Source: Marasmius tenuissimus
Taxonomy: Eukaryota > Basidiomycota > Agaricomycetes > Agaricales > Marasmiaceae
Reading direction: 5' to 3'
Assembly: GCA_029532415.1 (NCBI GenBank)
Contig: JAQOTA010000068.1
Span: 310,001-374,000 of the forward strand
Length of the DNA: 64,000 nucleotides
Position numbers and translations under genes: made by a program. Every line of letters starts with the position of its first letter. Position 1 is the stretch's first letter. Shown here in pieces: positions 18,700 to 30,595 of the stretch. A model generated the notes under the pieces. That model had not been told where the DNA came from, did no database searches, and saw only the letters and a program-made list of their open reading frames with translations.

Positions 18700-21087
18700 A
18701 TGCCCAGCAAGGACAGTTCTACCTCAGACCCTCCAAGTCTCCCACCTCATCACCCAGTTCCCGATTCAACAAAATCAGATCCAAACTATCCGTCACAAGT
18801 CGCCCAAGAATGGCTCACTGCCTTTTCAAGTTTCAGCTCTCTTGAGAATCTATTCATCGAAGATTCTTTCTGGAGGGACATTATCGCTCTGAGCTCAGAT
18901 GTCCGAACTTTCAGAGGATACCAAGCTCAGATCAAGCCGTTCATCGAAACCCGCGCTCGAAGCCACCTCTCAACCGAGTCCAAGCTTGAGTTACTCACCG
19001 AGACGGCAGCACCGATTGCAAAGTCATCCATAGTCGACGTATTCCCCGACCTAGCCTTCCTCCAATTCGCATTCAAGTTGCGCCTCTCATACGGTGGGAA
19101 AGGATCTGGAATCGCTCGACTTGTCTATACTGGCAACGCCAACGAGGGAGTGAAGGGTTGGAAAGCATTCACGGTCTTCACGTGTCTCGATGAACTTGAC
19201 GGAGTTGTGGAACCTGTAAGTCCCATTCTTCCTGTTCTTCCGTTATCCCGCGTTTTTTACCTTTATGATCACCACCCTTTTTTTAACAGGTCGGTCAAAA
19301 CCGTCCCGTCAATCCTATTACCGAGCCGTGGTCCGACTATCGTAAAGCCCAGAATGATTTTGTGGGGAAAGATCCGGAGGTCTTGGTCATTGGTTCGTGT
19401 TCTTCTTTCTCTCCCGCGTTTCCCGTATTCAGATGGAGGTTGTTTCCAGGTGGTGGTCAAACGGGATTAGAGATGGCCGCTCGTCTAAAACTGCTTGGTG
19501 TTCGGACATTAGTCATTGAACGGAACGAGAGGGTTGGAGATAACGTAGGTATTCCGAGATATCCACGGAAGATTGGTATAACTCAAGTTGTGTCGAATTG
19601 ACAGTGGCGTAAACGATACGACTCGCTGGCTTTGCACGACACAGCCTGGTATGACACTCCGCCCTATCTGATGTTCCCTTCAACATGGCCAGTGTATTGT
19701 TCGGGAGGCAAGGTAGTTTGTTTCTCTCTGGCTTTACAAGATACTCACTTTTTCTATCTCATCAAGCTCGCAAACTTCCTCGAGATGTACGCCGAAACTC
19801 TCGAGTTGACCGTTTGGACGTCGACGAACATCACCGCTACCTCTTACGATGAATCGACAAAGGTGTGGTCGGTCGATCTCTCTCGCGGCGGAGAGAAGAA
19901 TACCGTCAAGGTCAAACACATCGTGTTTGGGACAGGGTTTGGGGGTGGTATCGCAAACATTCCGGTTGTCCCAGGAGCGGTAAGTTCTCGACCTCGGTAC
20001 CCCATTGTCGTTTCCTTGACGCCACATACGTGGTACAGGACAAATTCAAGGGCACGATCTGCCACTCCTCCCAATTCAAGTCCGCACGTAACCACACTGG
20101 TTGTGGCAAAGCAGTCGTTGTTGGTGCTTGCAACTCAGGTGCGTAGTGCGAAACATCGCCAGCATCCCACTCCGTATGTCCGCTCTATCTATCTGCATAC
20201 TCATCGGTGCGGTACCTAGGCCATGACATCGCTCAAGACTTTGTTCAGCATGGCGTAGACGTAACCATGTATCAACGTGATTCGACTTATGTCATCTCAG
20301 CGAAAGGGATACGGGCCGTCCTAGATGGTGACTGCTCAACGACCTCAACGACCACACTGTGCTTACCCTAAACGATACTTACAGGGTTATACAACGAGTC
20401 CACTCTCCCTTACATCGACTGGTCCGACCGCGTAAACGCCTCGATGCCGTATCCCCTTGTAAAGCTACTACAGCAGCGCGTAGTGGCAGCTATCGCCGGC
20501 AGCATGGACAAGTCAGTCTCACATCTTATCATCTTCCGCTTTTCCACATAACTCACATTCATTCACCATTCTCCTCCTCCCTCATCCCCCACAGAGAACT
20601 CCTAGACGGCCTCGCCTCCCGAGGCTTCAAAGCCAACCTAGGTCCCGACGGCGCTGGCGTCTTCCCCCTCCTCTTCGAAAAAGCCGGAGGCTACTACCTC
20701 GACACCGGAGGATCCCAAGACATCATCGACGGTAAAATCAAACTCATCTCAGGTGCCGGTGGCGGTATCAAACACTTCACCCCGGACGGTCTCGTCTTCA
20801 ACGACGGAACCCAAATCGATGGTGTCTCCACAGTGGTGTTCGCTACAGGTTTCGGTGACTCTGCTGGTTCGATTTTACCGTTTTTGCCGGAAGAACTGAA
20901 GGGAAAGTTGAAGCCGATTTGGGGGCTCAATGAGGAGGGCGAGTTGAATTCGGTGTGGAGGGAGTCGGGGGTTCCGGGTGTGTGGGTGGGGGTTGGGAAT
21001 CTTGCGATGTGTAGGTATTGGAGTGGAGTTTTGGCGTTACAGATAAAGTCGGATTTGATGGGTGGGGTTTTGCCAGAGAAATATTAG
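18700..21087 (+). CDS. Flavin-containing monooxygenase with N-terminal NTF2-like domain
   Basis: Nine exons by eye: 18700-19215, 19290-19392, 19450-19544, 19605-19712, 19767-19979, 20039-20138, 20220-20327, 20385-20511 and 20595-21087. They give 620 residues in one frame. Residues ~30-165 resemble an NTF2/SnoaL-like domain (SFWRDIIALS). The FAD-binding motif GGGQTG is near residue 207. The FMO signature F-x-G-x3-H-x3-F (FKGTICHSSQF) spans ~348-358. The NADPH-binding site is VVVGACNSG near 372, and FATGF lies in the last exon. The enzyme would insert oxygen into a nucleophilic or carbonyl substrate using NADPH and O2; the substrate is unknown. The intron at 19713-19766 has an AAG acceptor and a length divisible by three, so it could also be retained. 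Confidence 0.82.
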
Positions 21088-21231
21088 AGGAACTGTGTAT
21101 AAATGTAAAGATGTAGAAGTTGGGGAAACAGAAACGAGTGTACAATGATTGATATTATATTACATGACTGTCTATATACATTCCACATTCAAAAAGCCTG
21201 GGGCTCATTGGGCGCCAGTAGATGACGTTGT

Positions 21232-24200
21232 TTACTTCTTTCTCGGACGACCTAGGTTTGAACGATAGTCAGGAGGTGGCACATTATTTTCTCTACGATA
21301 TTGTGCTTCGAGCGCCCTGACCAACTGTTCGGATAGTCTGATATCATTCTGGCCCGACACTGCAGCTTTCGGACTATGATGGATTTCTGCAATAGTCTGT
21401 TGCCTTTTCAAGGGGTTGAGAGGGTCCCGAGTCCGTTTAGTTTCTACTGAATATCCGATCGGATATGGTGTCACCGAAGGATTTTCCCCACTAACGTCGG
21501 TTCTTCCCTTTCGAAGGCGACCCTTCAGGACCCATAACCCGACACCTGCCAAGAGGAGAAATAAAAGGGTTCCGCCAACGGCTCCTCCTATTATCGCTGA
21601 ATGCTGTTTGCCTTTATTGGAGGAGACGGGTGTCCCGGTCGGTGAAGGAGTGGAACCAGTGGGTGAGGCGGTTGACGTTACTGGCGCATCCCCAAGTACA
21701 ATCCCACTGATAAGAACAGGAAGTATCGCCGCCTGAGCGATGGGCTCTAGCTCGTTTCCTGGTGGTCCGATGTATGAAGTTCCGTAGACGTTAGTGCCAT
21801 TTATTGTCGCAAAGTCCAGGACCGCGTTGTACTATGAAGAATGTCAACTATTGAACTTTGCCAAGACGCTGTGGGGTGTTCTACCTGTACCGACAGATAG
21901 TCTTTCATCAGTCTTTGCAGCTCAGAGGAGCTGGCATTTTGTTTATACAGGGTTGTGAGCGCGTGGACTGTGTACCAGTCTGCCAAAGGGAGTGGCGTGA
22001 GAATCTCCCCGGGAGAATCCGAAAAATCGTTCTCACCTCCGTGGGTCATAATCCCGTTGCTACCGTTCCATTCAAATGTTAAAATTGAAGCTTTAACGGC
22101 ATCCTGTAGGCTGCAAAGTCAATAACCGGTCGGAATGGTCATCGAGGACAATAACGAAGTGTAAGGTTGCATACGCCTGGAAGAGGGTTTCGTTGTTTGG
22201 CTCGATTGAAACGAGCACGGACAATCCCTCGATCATCAATCCCGTGTTATACGGGATGAGATCACCCGCTTCTTGACAAGTTACAGAGGATAGCGAGTCG
22301 ACTATTAATCCGGTCTGGTCGCGCAATTGAGATTGAAGAAATTCGAAAGATTGTATAGCCGCAGCGAGATACGTTTGGTTTCCGGTCGCTTTGGCCAACA
22401 TTGAAGATAATCTAGCGGACAGTGAGCAAAAGACGAAGTAAGTGAGAGGTCTTTTGATTCACATCAAAAACAGTCTAGTCAGGAAATCCGAAAGACACGT
22501 CAGGACGTAGAATGGCTCCAAATCAGTGGCGTTTCGGACTAACCCTGTGGTTTGGCCATTCAAACGGTCGTCTTTTCCGTCCGTCGACTAGTGGCAGTCT
22601 AAATATCCATTCGTTTCGATCCAGGAGAGATATAAACTTACCGCAAAACTGCCTCCGGCAAGTGAAGCTGAAGTGTACTTAAATGTCAGCGCTCAAGGTG
22701 AACCAGTTAGCAGACTAACCGCCACTGCAACCCTTGGCAAGCACGAGAGACTTCGTCGGAGATTTCCCGGCTTCAACATCGCGATCAGAGAGTGTGTACT
22801 CGTTCATAGAGCCCCATGCAGTCTCAGCATAGCTGATGTAGGTCTTGTCTTCGTATGCTGCGTGTGCTTGCATGGCAGCCAGTCCGTATAGGCTGTTAAA
22901 GAGAGTGAGATGACCAAAAACCTTGAAAATCTCATGCGGACTTACACTCCGAAGTTGAGCTATAAAAACGATTCCATTGAATGCGTCATCGTGATCCATT
23001 CGCTGGGAAGTTTAGGTACTCGACTCACACTGATTGCAAGTGGGGCTTAGTCAACTACAGCTTTCACTACGAAGAAGTAAATCTTACTCACAGCTTTTCA
23101 TCTACAAAACCTGGTTTCAATTCCTCAGCCTTCGGGAAAAAGCCCGAAAGCGAGTTTTTGAATTCGATATTGCCCGTGGCCAAATCGAGCTCCGCCATCT
23201 GAGAATACAATACACCAGTGTATTGGTAATTGGATCCTATGGTCCATGTAACCGCCACATTCACTGTGGGCGTCGGGTAGGTCACCATTCAACCAGCTGA
23301 TTTGACCTACCCGAGGTCAGTATTCAACCAGACAACGGGTGATTGGTAGGTTGCACTGCAACCTTTACCGTTTAGGATGATTCGCGACCTATTTCCCGCC
23401 AAATCACCTCCAGCATTTTTGATACCGCAGGGACCCAGTAGGTTGTTCATAGATCACCAATAGGTTGATCTCTCTCCTAATCGTATGCCTGTGCTAGCAG
23501 GGCATTTTGTCTGGTTCTTCCTGATTCACAGCACGGTAGATTTTTCGTTGGTAGCAAATATTTATTACAAGTAGGTATAGCATATGTACAAGTGAGGGGT
23601 ATGTAATATAACATGCTCAACATTACAGAAAGGCCAGGCGCGGGTTGGAGGATGATGAAGCATGACCAATATGTAGTTAGGGATGCTGGTAAGATCTGCA
23701 TAGGGAACTTGAGGCTCTGAATGATGTATCGTTAGTCAATCAAGAGAAAAAGAAGAGGAAAAAAGTTCAACATACCTGCCGCGTGCCCAAAAAAATAAAT
23801 CACCAGACTGCTTGATTGTCCTCCACCTCCCACCCTCCATGTCTTCCAGTGATATCTAAACAGAGATAAAGGTTAGTGACCACAGCTGAGAGGGCGAGAG
23901 CATGCAGATCAGAGGACAAGACCAAGAGAAAACAGCAGACAGTTCATTGGATAGGGTATTCGAGGATTGTTAGGAATATTCTTGACAGTTGATGCAGACA
24001 TTTCAGTTAATCTTGAAGTTGAGGCGTCCTGAGGCCATTACAACAGCAGAACGTACGGACTGGAGGGGACAGGAGGGGAGGAAGCTTGGGGAAAGCTCAA
24101 ACGCGCGCTGAGAGTTGTGAGCTGGCAGTTACGGTAGCCCCGAGTCAAGTGGCTTGTCAGCTTACTAAGAACTGAGCAGAGGCTCCGGCAGATGCCGTAG

Positions 24201-24820
24201 GACTTAGAGGTTTCGAACGAACATTGGCACATGTAATTTACATTCCTCAAGCTTTCGGATACCAGTAAATCTCTTATGTGTTGGGTATTATTGACTTATA
24301 AATATAACAGAGCATTACTTGAAGCCATTTTTAGACTGTCGAAAAGAGTGCGAGAAAGTCAACCTAATGGCCAACCTGGCTCTGGATCCTCGGCATAGGT
24401 TACTCAGGACCGTCCAATTTCGGCATCAACCTACGGCACCCGAAAATAGGTTGAGAGTGACTTTTCACCCCGGTTTAGGTTAGCCGGCAACCTAAGGTAC
24501 GCCCACAGTGATTTATCTGAGGCGACGACGAAGGACAGCTGGAAGGAGAGACGCGTACCCTGGTATTGCCCGGATGCTCCATCGAAAATCTCCAAGGCCT
24601 TGCTCAGAGCATCTTTAGCCAGTGTTTTTCGCGCCAGAGGAGGGATTAAAATACTAGGTTTCTGCCAGAGTGACGTCGAGTCAGTGGAAGGCCTTTTAAT
24701 TTGGACATCGTGCTATGCACGTACTAGCCATCCCGTTGGCGTAGGAGGGATTTCTTGCGCCACGATGGAGTCAAATAGGGTGCAGAGAGTGACTGCCAGC
24801 AGGATTGGAGCTGGGGGCAT
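21232..24820 (-). CDS. GH76-family membrane-anchored protein, copy A (intron carries a transposon)
   Basis: Start ATG at 24820, giving a signal peptide (MPPAPILLAVTLCTLF). The model follows copies B and C. Exon 1 is 24820-24725, exon 2 24661-24559, exon 3 begins at 23236; microexons lie at 23029-23020, 22959-22946 and 22474-22463. The second intron is 1322 bp because a CACTA-like element sits in it, but GTACGC donor and ATAG acceptor are kept in phase, so the protein can still be made. GH76 hallmarks are YQYTGVLYSQMAELDL, YGLAAMQA and KATGNQTYL. GH76 enzymes cleave alpha-1,6-mannan or remodel wall and GPI glycans; activity here is unproven. Near the end come a Ser/Thr/Pro stalk, one membrane helix, a basic stop-transfer run and a cytosolic tail ending VPPPDYRSNLG, a PPxY motif. 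Exon joins downstream of 22474 are less certain. Confidence 0.75.
23262..24510. mobile_element. CACTA-like non-autonomous DNA transposon
   Basis: 1249 bp with perfect 12-bp terminal inverted repeats, CACTGTGGGCGT at the left and its complement at the right. It is flanked by a 3-bp ATT repeat (23259-23261 and 24511-24513). CACTG/CACTA ends, 3-bp target repeats and many subterminal copies of a TAGGTTG/CAACCTA motif (left ~23274-23465, right ~24362-24495, both orientations) are hallmarks of the CACTA (En/Spm) superfamily. There is no transposase-sized ORF inside, so it would need a partner element. It lies wholly within an intron of GH76 copy A. Confidence 0.75.
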
Positions 24821-25448
24821 TCGGATAGTTGTGCATGGATAAAGCAACCGAAGGGTGGATGTCGTATCCTTTATGCATGAGAGATTATTCGGGAAGAGTA
24901 TGCGGTGTATCTTGATCGCCTCATCAAACGATGCGCATCCTGTCGGGTGCAGTCATTGTATTACCAAGTTACAAGGTAGTTGAGGGCTCTCATGAGTTGG
25001 ACCCTGCTACAAGTCGGCATGCCATGCACTGCCTGAGGCCATAACCAAGGCGATGATGTACTTGGTGCCTGTACCGCGACAAACTTGTACACGCAGATAC
25101 GGGTCCTCAAAGTCGAGACTAGATACATCGAAAGGAGGTGTCAAAGCTAAAATTTTGAGCTTTCCTGGCGACGAGGAGGGCAGGACGTACTGATCTACTC
25201 TATTTTTATCTGCATCAGTCCGAGTAGCGCGATATACAGCTGAATTAGGATCACTGAGTGGCAACAAATTGATCGTTACAGCATAGTTATTCAATATCCC
25301 GAGAACCCGTAGTTGTACATTGTATCAGAAACTCGAGGGTATGCAAAAATCCAAGTATACAGGCAGTCTGTTTCCAATCTAATATGTTGGGGCACCAGCC
25401 AATGTCAAATGAACAAGGGACGCAATCTATGCATTTTACATCCAAAAG
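24821..25448. other. Intergenic between GH76 copies A and B
   Basis: About 630 bp. It should contain the promoter of copy A and the 3' end of copy B. A 95-codon frame at 25007-25294 (minus) is unconvincing. Confidence 0.4.
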
Positions 25449-27813
25449 TCATTTACTTCCCAGGGTCGAAGTATACTCAGGAGGGGAGATATCCTCGACT
25501 TCATTCCTAGTACGCTGTAAGCGTGCTTGGAGCATCCTAATGAGCTGCTCGGTTGGTAGAGAATCTCGACAATGGCTCAGTCTAGTATATGACTGCTCAT
25601 TCCGTTCCCGCTCAGCAATCATTTGTTGCTTTTTCGACGGGTGAGGGATCTCGTCGTACCACTTCATTACATTGTGGCCACTGTTTCTGCTTTCCAGCAT
25701 CACAGGCCGGTGGTCGACCGGATATGGCACTACCGGGTTCACAGATTGTTGCTCAAGTTTGCGAGCCACGACCTGCCGACGGTAGCGACGGCGTAGTAAC
25801 CATATTCCAATACCCGTGAGGACCAAGAAAACAATGCCTCCCCCTGCCGCCCAAGCGATGGCACTGTCTGTGTCGTTTAAGCGCTGTGATACCTCGGTGG
25901 GCGAAGTGGTGGGAGAAGCGACCGGGGGCGTCGCTGTTGCTCGATTAGTGGTGTCATCCTCGAGTATGATCCCACTAACGAGGTGAGCAAGGGCAACCGT
26001 TTGCTTCTTGGGATCTTGCATCGCTCGGAGATCAGTGTATGCATTGAGGGCCACATTGTACTGTAAAACAACGGCGATAATTGTAGAGGGACACAGACGC
26101 AGCAAAAGCAACCTACCTGTATCGCCAAGTAGTCGTGAATAGATTTCTGTAGAGCAGCATCACTGATGTTTCTCTTATACAGGGTTGAAAGCGCGTGGAT
26201 CGTGTACCAATCTGAGTAACGGATAAATGTCGTGTTTGTTCCTGGAGGTCAACATCAACATGTGTACTACACTCTTACCTTCCCGGGTCATAGTCCCATT
26301 ACTCGCGTTCCATTCACTCGTATATAATGCCGCTGTGACGGTGTCTCGGAGGCTACGGAAAGAACTTTAAGCGGCGCGATCATAGAACATAGACGGTAAA
26401 GACTTGTGTACAATTGCGACTTGAGCACATCATCTCTTGCCATGGACGCAAGAACCGCCAGTCCTTCAATCGTGAATCCGGTATTGTATGGCACAAAACC
26501 ACCTCCTTGTTTACAAGTGACGGCAGATAAATAGTCTCTGACTAGTCCGCTTTGGTCATCGTATAACTGGGATCGAAAGAAGTCGAGCGACTGCGTGGCT
26601 GCGATGAGATATGTCTGATTTCCGGTCGCTTCAGCCAGCAGTGCAGATAATCTATGTGATATATGTGAAAAGGAAATAGCTAAAAAGTGAAACCAACTCA
26701 CATTAGGAAGTTTCTATCGGCGAAACGATATACGCTAAGGAACGAAGGGGATAGTTCTCGAGCGGACTTGACTTACCCTGTTGATAAGCCATTCAGTCGG
26801 TCATTATTCTTGTCTGTAGCCTAGATGTTCAACGCCTTGATTCAGTAGTTTCTTGAACCGGGTCTTGTACAAGAGATACTTGCCCAAAAGCTACCTCCGG
26901 CAAGGGAAGCTATGGGGAATCGAATGTAAATATGCCGCTTGAAAGTCAAAACTCCTCGGACGTACCGCCGTCGCATTCGTTCTGAAGTGTGATTGATTTT
27001 ACTGCTGACTTTCCATTTCGAATCTCATTGTCCGACAGGGTATACACCCTCACAGAGCCCCAAGCTGTCTCTGCGTAACCAAGATAAGCCCTGTCCTTGT
27101 ACGCTGCATATGCTTGCATGGCAGCAAGCCCATACATGCTGATGACGATAAGTACCTACTAGGAACTTCCAAAAAATGAAGCTAGTATGAGTACTTACAT
27201 CCCAAAGTTGAGCTTGAATGGGCATTATATCTGTTTCAGTGTCTATTTTAGAGTAGGAGAGGTAGGGCTTCACTAACACTATCCGGTACGATTCAATAGG
27301 CTGTCCTTCATGAGAAGAAGAATAGCTCACTATTGGTCCAGGAAACCTTGCTTCAATGTCTCGGCCATTGGGAAATAGGTCGAAAGCGCCTCCCGGAACT
27401 CAGTGCCACCCGTAATTAAGTCGAGCTCTGCCATCTGGGAGTAGAATACACCACTGTATTGGTAGTTATTTCCTAACGAAGCAAATCCGAAACACTTGAA
27501 TTGAACGAGCGATGGTCAGGCAGGAAATAGGTACCATTCAGCTGCCCTGATGATCGGTCAAAGGACTCCATGACTGTCGTCAGAGCATCTCTAGCCAGCG
27601 TCTTTCGCGCTGAAAGGGGGATTGTGATGCTCGTGTTCTGTATAGCAACGTCAGAAAGAGGGCCGCGAGGGCGGAACAGAAGGACCGTATACGCACTCGC
27701 CAGCCTGAGGGTGTAGAAGCCGAAGTGTTCTGGGCTACACTGAACGTAAACGAGACAGAGAAAGACGCAAGCGTCAGTGCGAGCCTGATGGGAGTGTTTA
27801 GATCACTGAGCAT
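25449..27813 (-). CDS. GH76-family membrane-anchored protein, copy B
   Basis: Start ATG at 27813 (MLSDLNTPIRL), 14 codons after another in-frame ATG at 27855; the later one places the signal peptide directly at the start. Exon 1 ends GWR; exon 2 encodes NTSITIPLSARKTLARDAL; then NYQYSGVFYSQMAELDL. Microexons are at 27278-27269 (10 nt), 27212-27199 (14 nt) and 26713-26702 (12 nt). Other GH76 landmarks are MYGLAAMQAYAAYKDR, YAETAWGSV and AEATGNQTYL. A transmembrane helix (GGGIVFLVLTGIGIWLL) is followed by RRRYRR and a cytosolic tail with WYDEIPHPSKKQQMIAE and a terminal SPPEY (PPxY). The intron after SFW uses a GC donor (GCAAGT), and the one after the 10-nt exon would use a weaker GC donor, making that join less sure. 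The gene lies head-to-tail with A and C. Confidence 0.75.
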
Positions 27814-28233
27814 GAATGGAGCAAAGGGGAAGGTCACTGTTTGCAGGAAAAACATGTACTTGACAAGATATGTTTGTTTTACATGACCTTGATCATCTTC
27901 AGTGTCCGTTCAGGCGGGTGCTATGTTAGCTGCACCCTTTTACAAATATGTGCTACTGATGGCCGCTCTCACATTGTGATAGGCTGTGTAAGACGCCCTG
28001 GCAACATCTCGGTTGAGGTCACTAATTTGCATCTGGCTCGTTGAGAATCAGAAGAAATTCGACAAACACGCGTACTTAGTACTAAGTTATCATACCTCGT
28101 CACAACACGGCTGCCAACTATCAGAGAGACGATGCAGATGATCGTGATACAGCGTATCATAGTAAGGTGTTAGTCGGGTGGTTCTGTGTTGATCGTCGGG
28201 AGGATTTCTGCGCGGACCCATCATCAAACCGCC

Positions 28234-30562
28234 TCACCGTGGGTAATCACCTGCAGTCGAGAGGTACTCAGGAGGCGGAACATCCTCCGAATCTCCAACT
28301 CGAAGTTCGAACCGCGCCTGCAGTATCCTGACCAGCTGTTCTGTTGGCAGATCATCACTATGCAGTCTCGGTGACTGGAAATCCTGATGCCCCTCGGCGA
28401 TCATTTGTTGCTTCTTCGATGGGTGGGGAATCTCATCGTACCATCTCCCTATATCGTGGGCGTTGTTTGTGCCTCCCAGCATCACAGGCTGGTGATCGAC
28501 CGGGTACGGTATCACGGGATACGCAAGTTTTTCCTTGTCGCGGGCCCCGCCCTGTCGACGGTAACGATGCCATAGCAGCCATAACCCGATACCCGTGAGG
28601 ACCAAAAATATGGTAGCCCCCACCGCCGCCCCAATGATGGCAGGTTCTTCGTTCTTCGACCGTTGCGGAGTCTTGATAGCTGAGGGAGTAGAAGGATCCA
28701 GAGGCGTTGTCGTGCTATTTTCAAGTAGGATCCCACTAACGAGGTAGGTGAGCGCAACCGTCTGCTTCTGGGGATCCTGTGTCCTTTGGAAGTTGAGTGC
28801 CGCGTTATACTACAAACAACGTTAATTGATGAGCTCACACCGGCATCGAAAGCTTACCTGAATTGCTAGGTATTCGAGGATCAACTTCTGTAGATCGGCA
28901 TTGACGATATTCCTCCGGTATGTGGTTGAAAGCGCGTGAACTATGTACCAATCTAAAAGAAGGGTACATAGCACGTTTAATCATGAATCAGAGCCAGCTC
29001 GTATACTCCCTCACCAGTGCGATTCATGGACCCGTTACTTGCGTTCCATTCATTTGTATATATTGCTGACTTGACAGTTTCTTGGAGGCTAAAAGAAAAA
29101 AGTAAGAACGTTGTGATTATAGCATATGTCAAGCAACGGAATCAGGAGAACGCACGCACAATTGTAACATCGTTTCGTTTTTTGCCACGGACCCAAGAAC
29201 CGCCATCCCCTCGATCATAAATCCCGTATTATACGGTAGGAAATCAGCTTTTCGCGCACAAGTTACGGCGGATATACCGTCTTCGAGTAGTCCGCGTTTG
29301 TCGTCGTATAATTGGGATCGGAAGAAGTCGAGAGTCTGTGTAGCTGCGACGAAGTAAGTTTGATTTCCGGTCGCCTCGGCCAGCATTGCGGATAGTCTGC
29401 AAGACAAAGTGAGAGGAGGGATGCCCGATAGATGAATGAGACCAACATCATGAAGTTCCTATTAGCGAGATGAGCGAAAAGATGTCAAAAAACGAACGAT
29501 CAGGGGTGGAGCTGACTTACCCTGTTGATAAGCCAACTAACTGAGCATCGTTCTTGTCCGTATTCTAGATGTACAACATCTTTCATTGACGAGTTCTCCC
29601 TCAATCAGAGCCCTGGACAGGAATCACTTGCCTGAAAGCTACCTCCAGCAAGCGAAGCTAAACAGAACTTGGGTGTGAACATGCTGGGAGGAAGCTAGGA
29701 TAGGTTCAGACATACCGCCGCCACATCCACTCGGGTATGTGATCGATTTGACTGCCGACTTGCCAGCTTGAACGTCGCTATCAGAAAGGGTATACTCCCT
29801 TAAAGAGTCCCAGGCGGTCTCCGCGTAAGTGATATACGTCTTGTCCTTGTATGTCGCGTACGCTCGAATAGCGGCAAGCCCATACATACTGGCGAGTATG
29901 TATGAGCACCCAATAGCCTCCAAAGTACATGACGGTGAGCACTTACACTCCGTAGTTAAGCTAGAACCATAGTTGAGTCAGTGTCAGTCGATTGGTAGGA
30001 GATATAGGACTTCACTAACGCTATCCAACAAAAGTCAGTGAGCTTTCCATCACGAGGGAACGAACGCTCACTTTCGGTGCAAAAAATCTGGCTTCAATGC
30101 CTCGGCCAACGGGAAATAGAACGAAAGTGCCTCTTGAAACTGACTTTTGTCCGTAAACAAGTCAAGTTCTGCCATCTGAGCGTAAAGCACCCCAGTGTAC
30201 TGGTAATTATCTCCTAAGAACGCAGAAAGATAGTCAGGTTCACAGAGCATAGCAATAGCCAGGAGAGCGGAATGCATACCATCCAATTGTCCGGACGACT
30301 TGTTGAACGATTTCATAACCGTCTCCAGAGCATCTCTAGCCAGTGTAGTCCGCACCGAAAGCGGGATTGTGATGCTGGTATTCTGGATCAACATCAGAGG
30401 GAGAATTAGGCGCGGTGATCTTGCAGAAAGACCATATAAACGTACCCGCCAACCCGACGGTGTAGCGTCCAAAGCAATTTCATGGGCTACACCAAACGTG
30501 AACGAAGTGAACAAGACCGCTGCCAGCGCGAGCTTGTTGAAGATATCCAGACCACAGACCAT
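28234..30562 (-). CDS. GH76-family membrane-anchored protein, copy C
   Basis: Start at MVCGLDIFNKLAL (30562), with an alternative ATG at 30595. The N-terminus is a signal peptide. The mature part runs NTSITIPLSVRTTLARDAL, then DNYQYTGVLYAQMAELDL, MYGLAAIRAYATYKDK, YAETAWDSLREYTLSD, NTDKNDAQLVGLSTG and AEATGNQTYF, a pattern I associate with basidiomycete GH76 proteins. Microexons: 30020-30011 (10 nt, adding a VSE tripeptide), 29960-29947 (14 nt, LNYG) and 29458-29447 (12 nt, NFM). The intron after GGSFQ has a GC donor (GCAAGT at 29631-29626). The C-terminus has one membrane helix (GATIFLVLTGIGLWLLW), a basic run, WYDEIPHPSKKQQMIAE and a terminal VPPPEY motif. Its role in wall mannan or GPI-glycan remodelling is inferred from the family. 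Confidence 0.77.
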
Positions 30563-30595
30563 GTGCGAAGAGAAGAGGAAGGTTGCTGCTCGCAA

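Noticed and set aside
25007..25294. 95-codon frame between GH76 copies A and B
   Set aside because: No homology recognised and it overlaps the expected promoter and terminator region.
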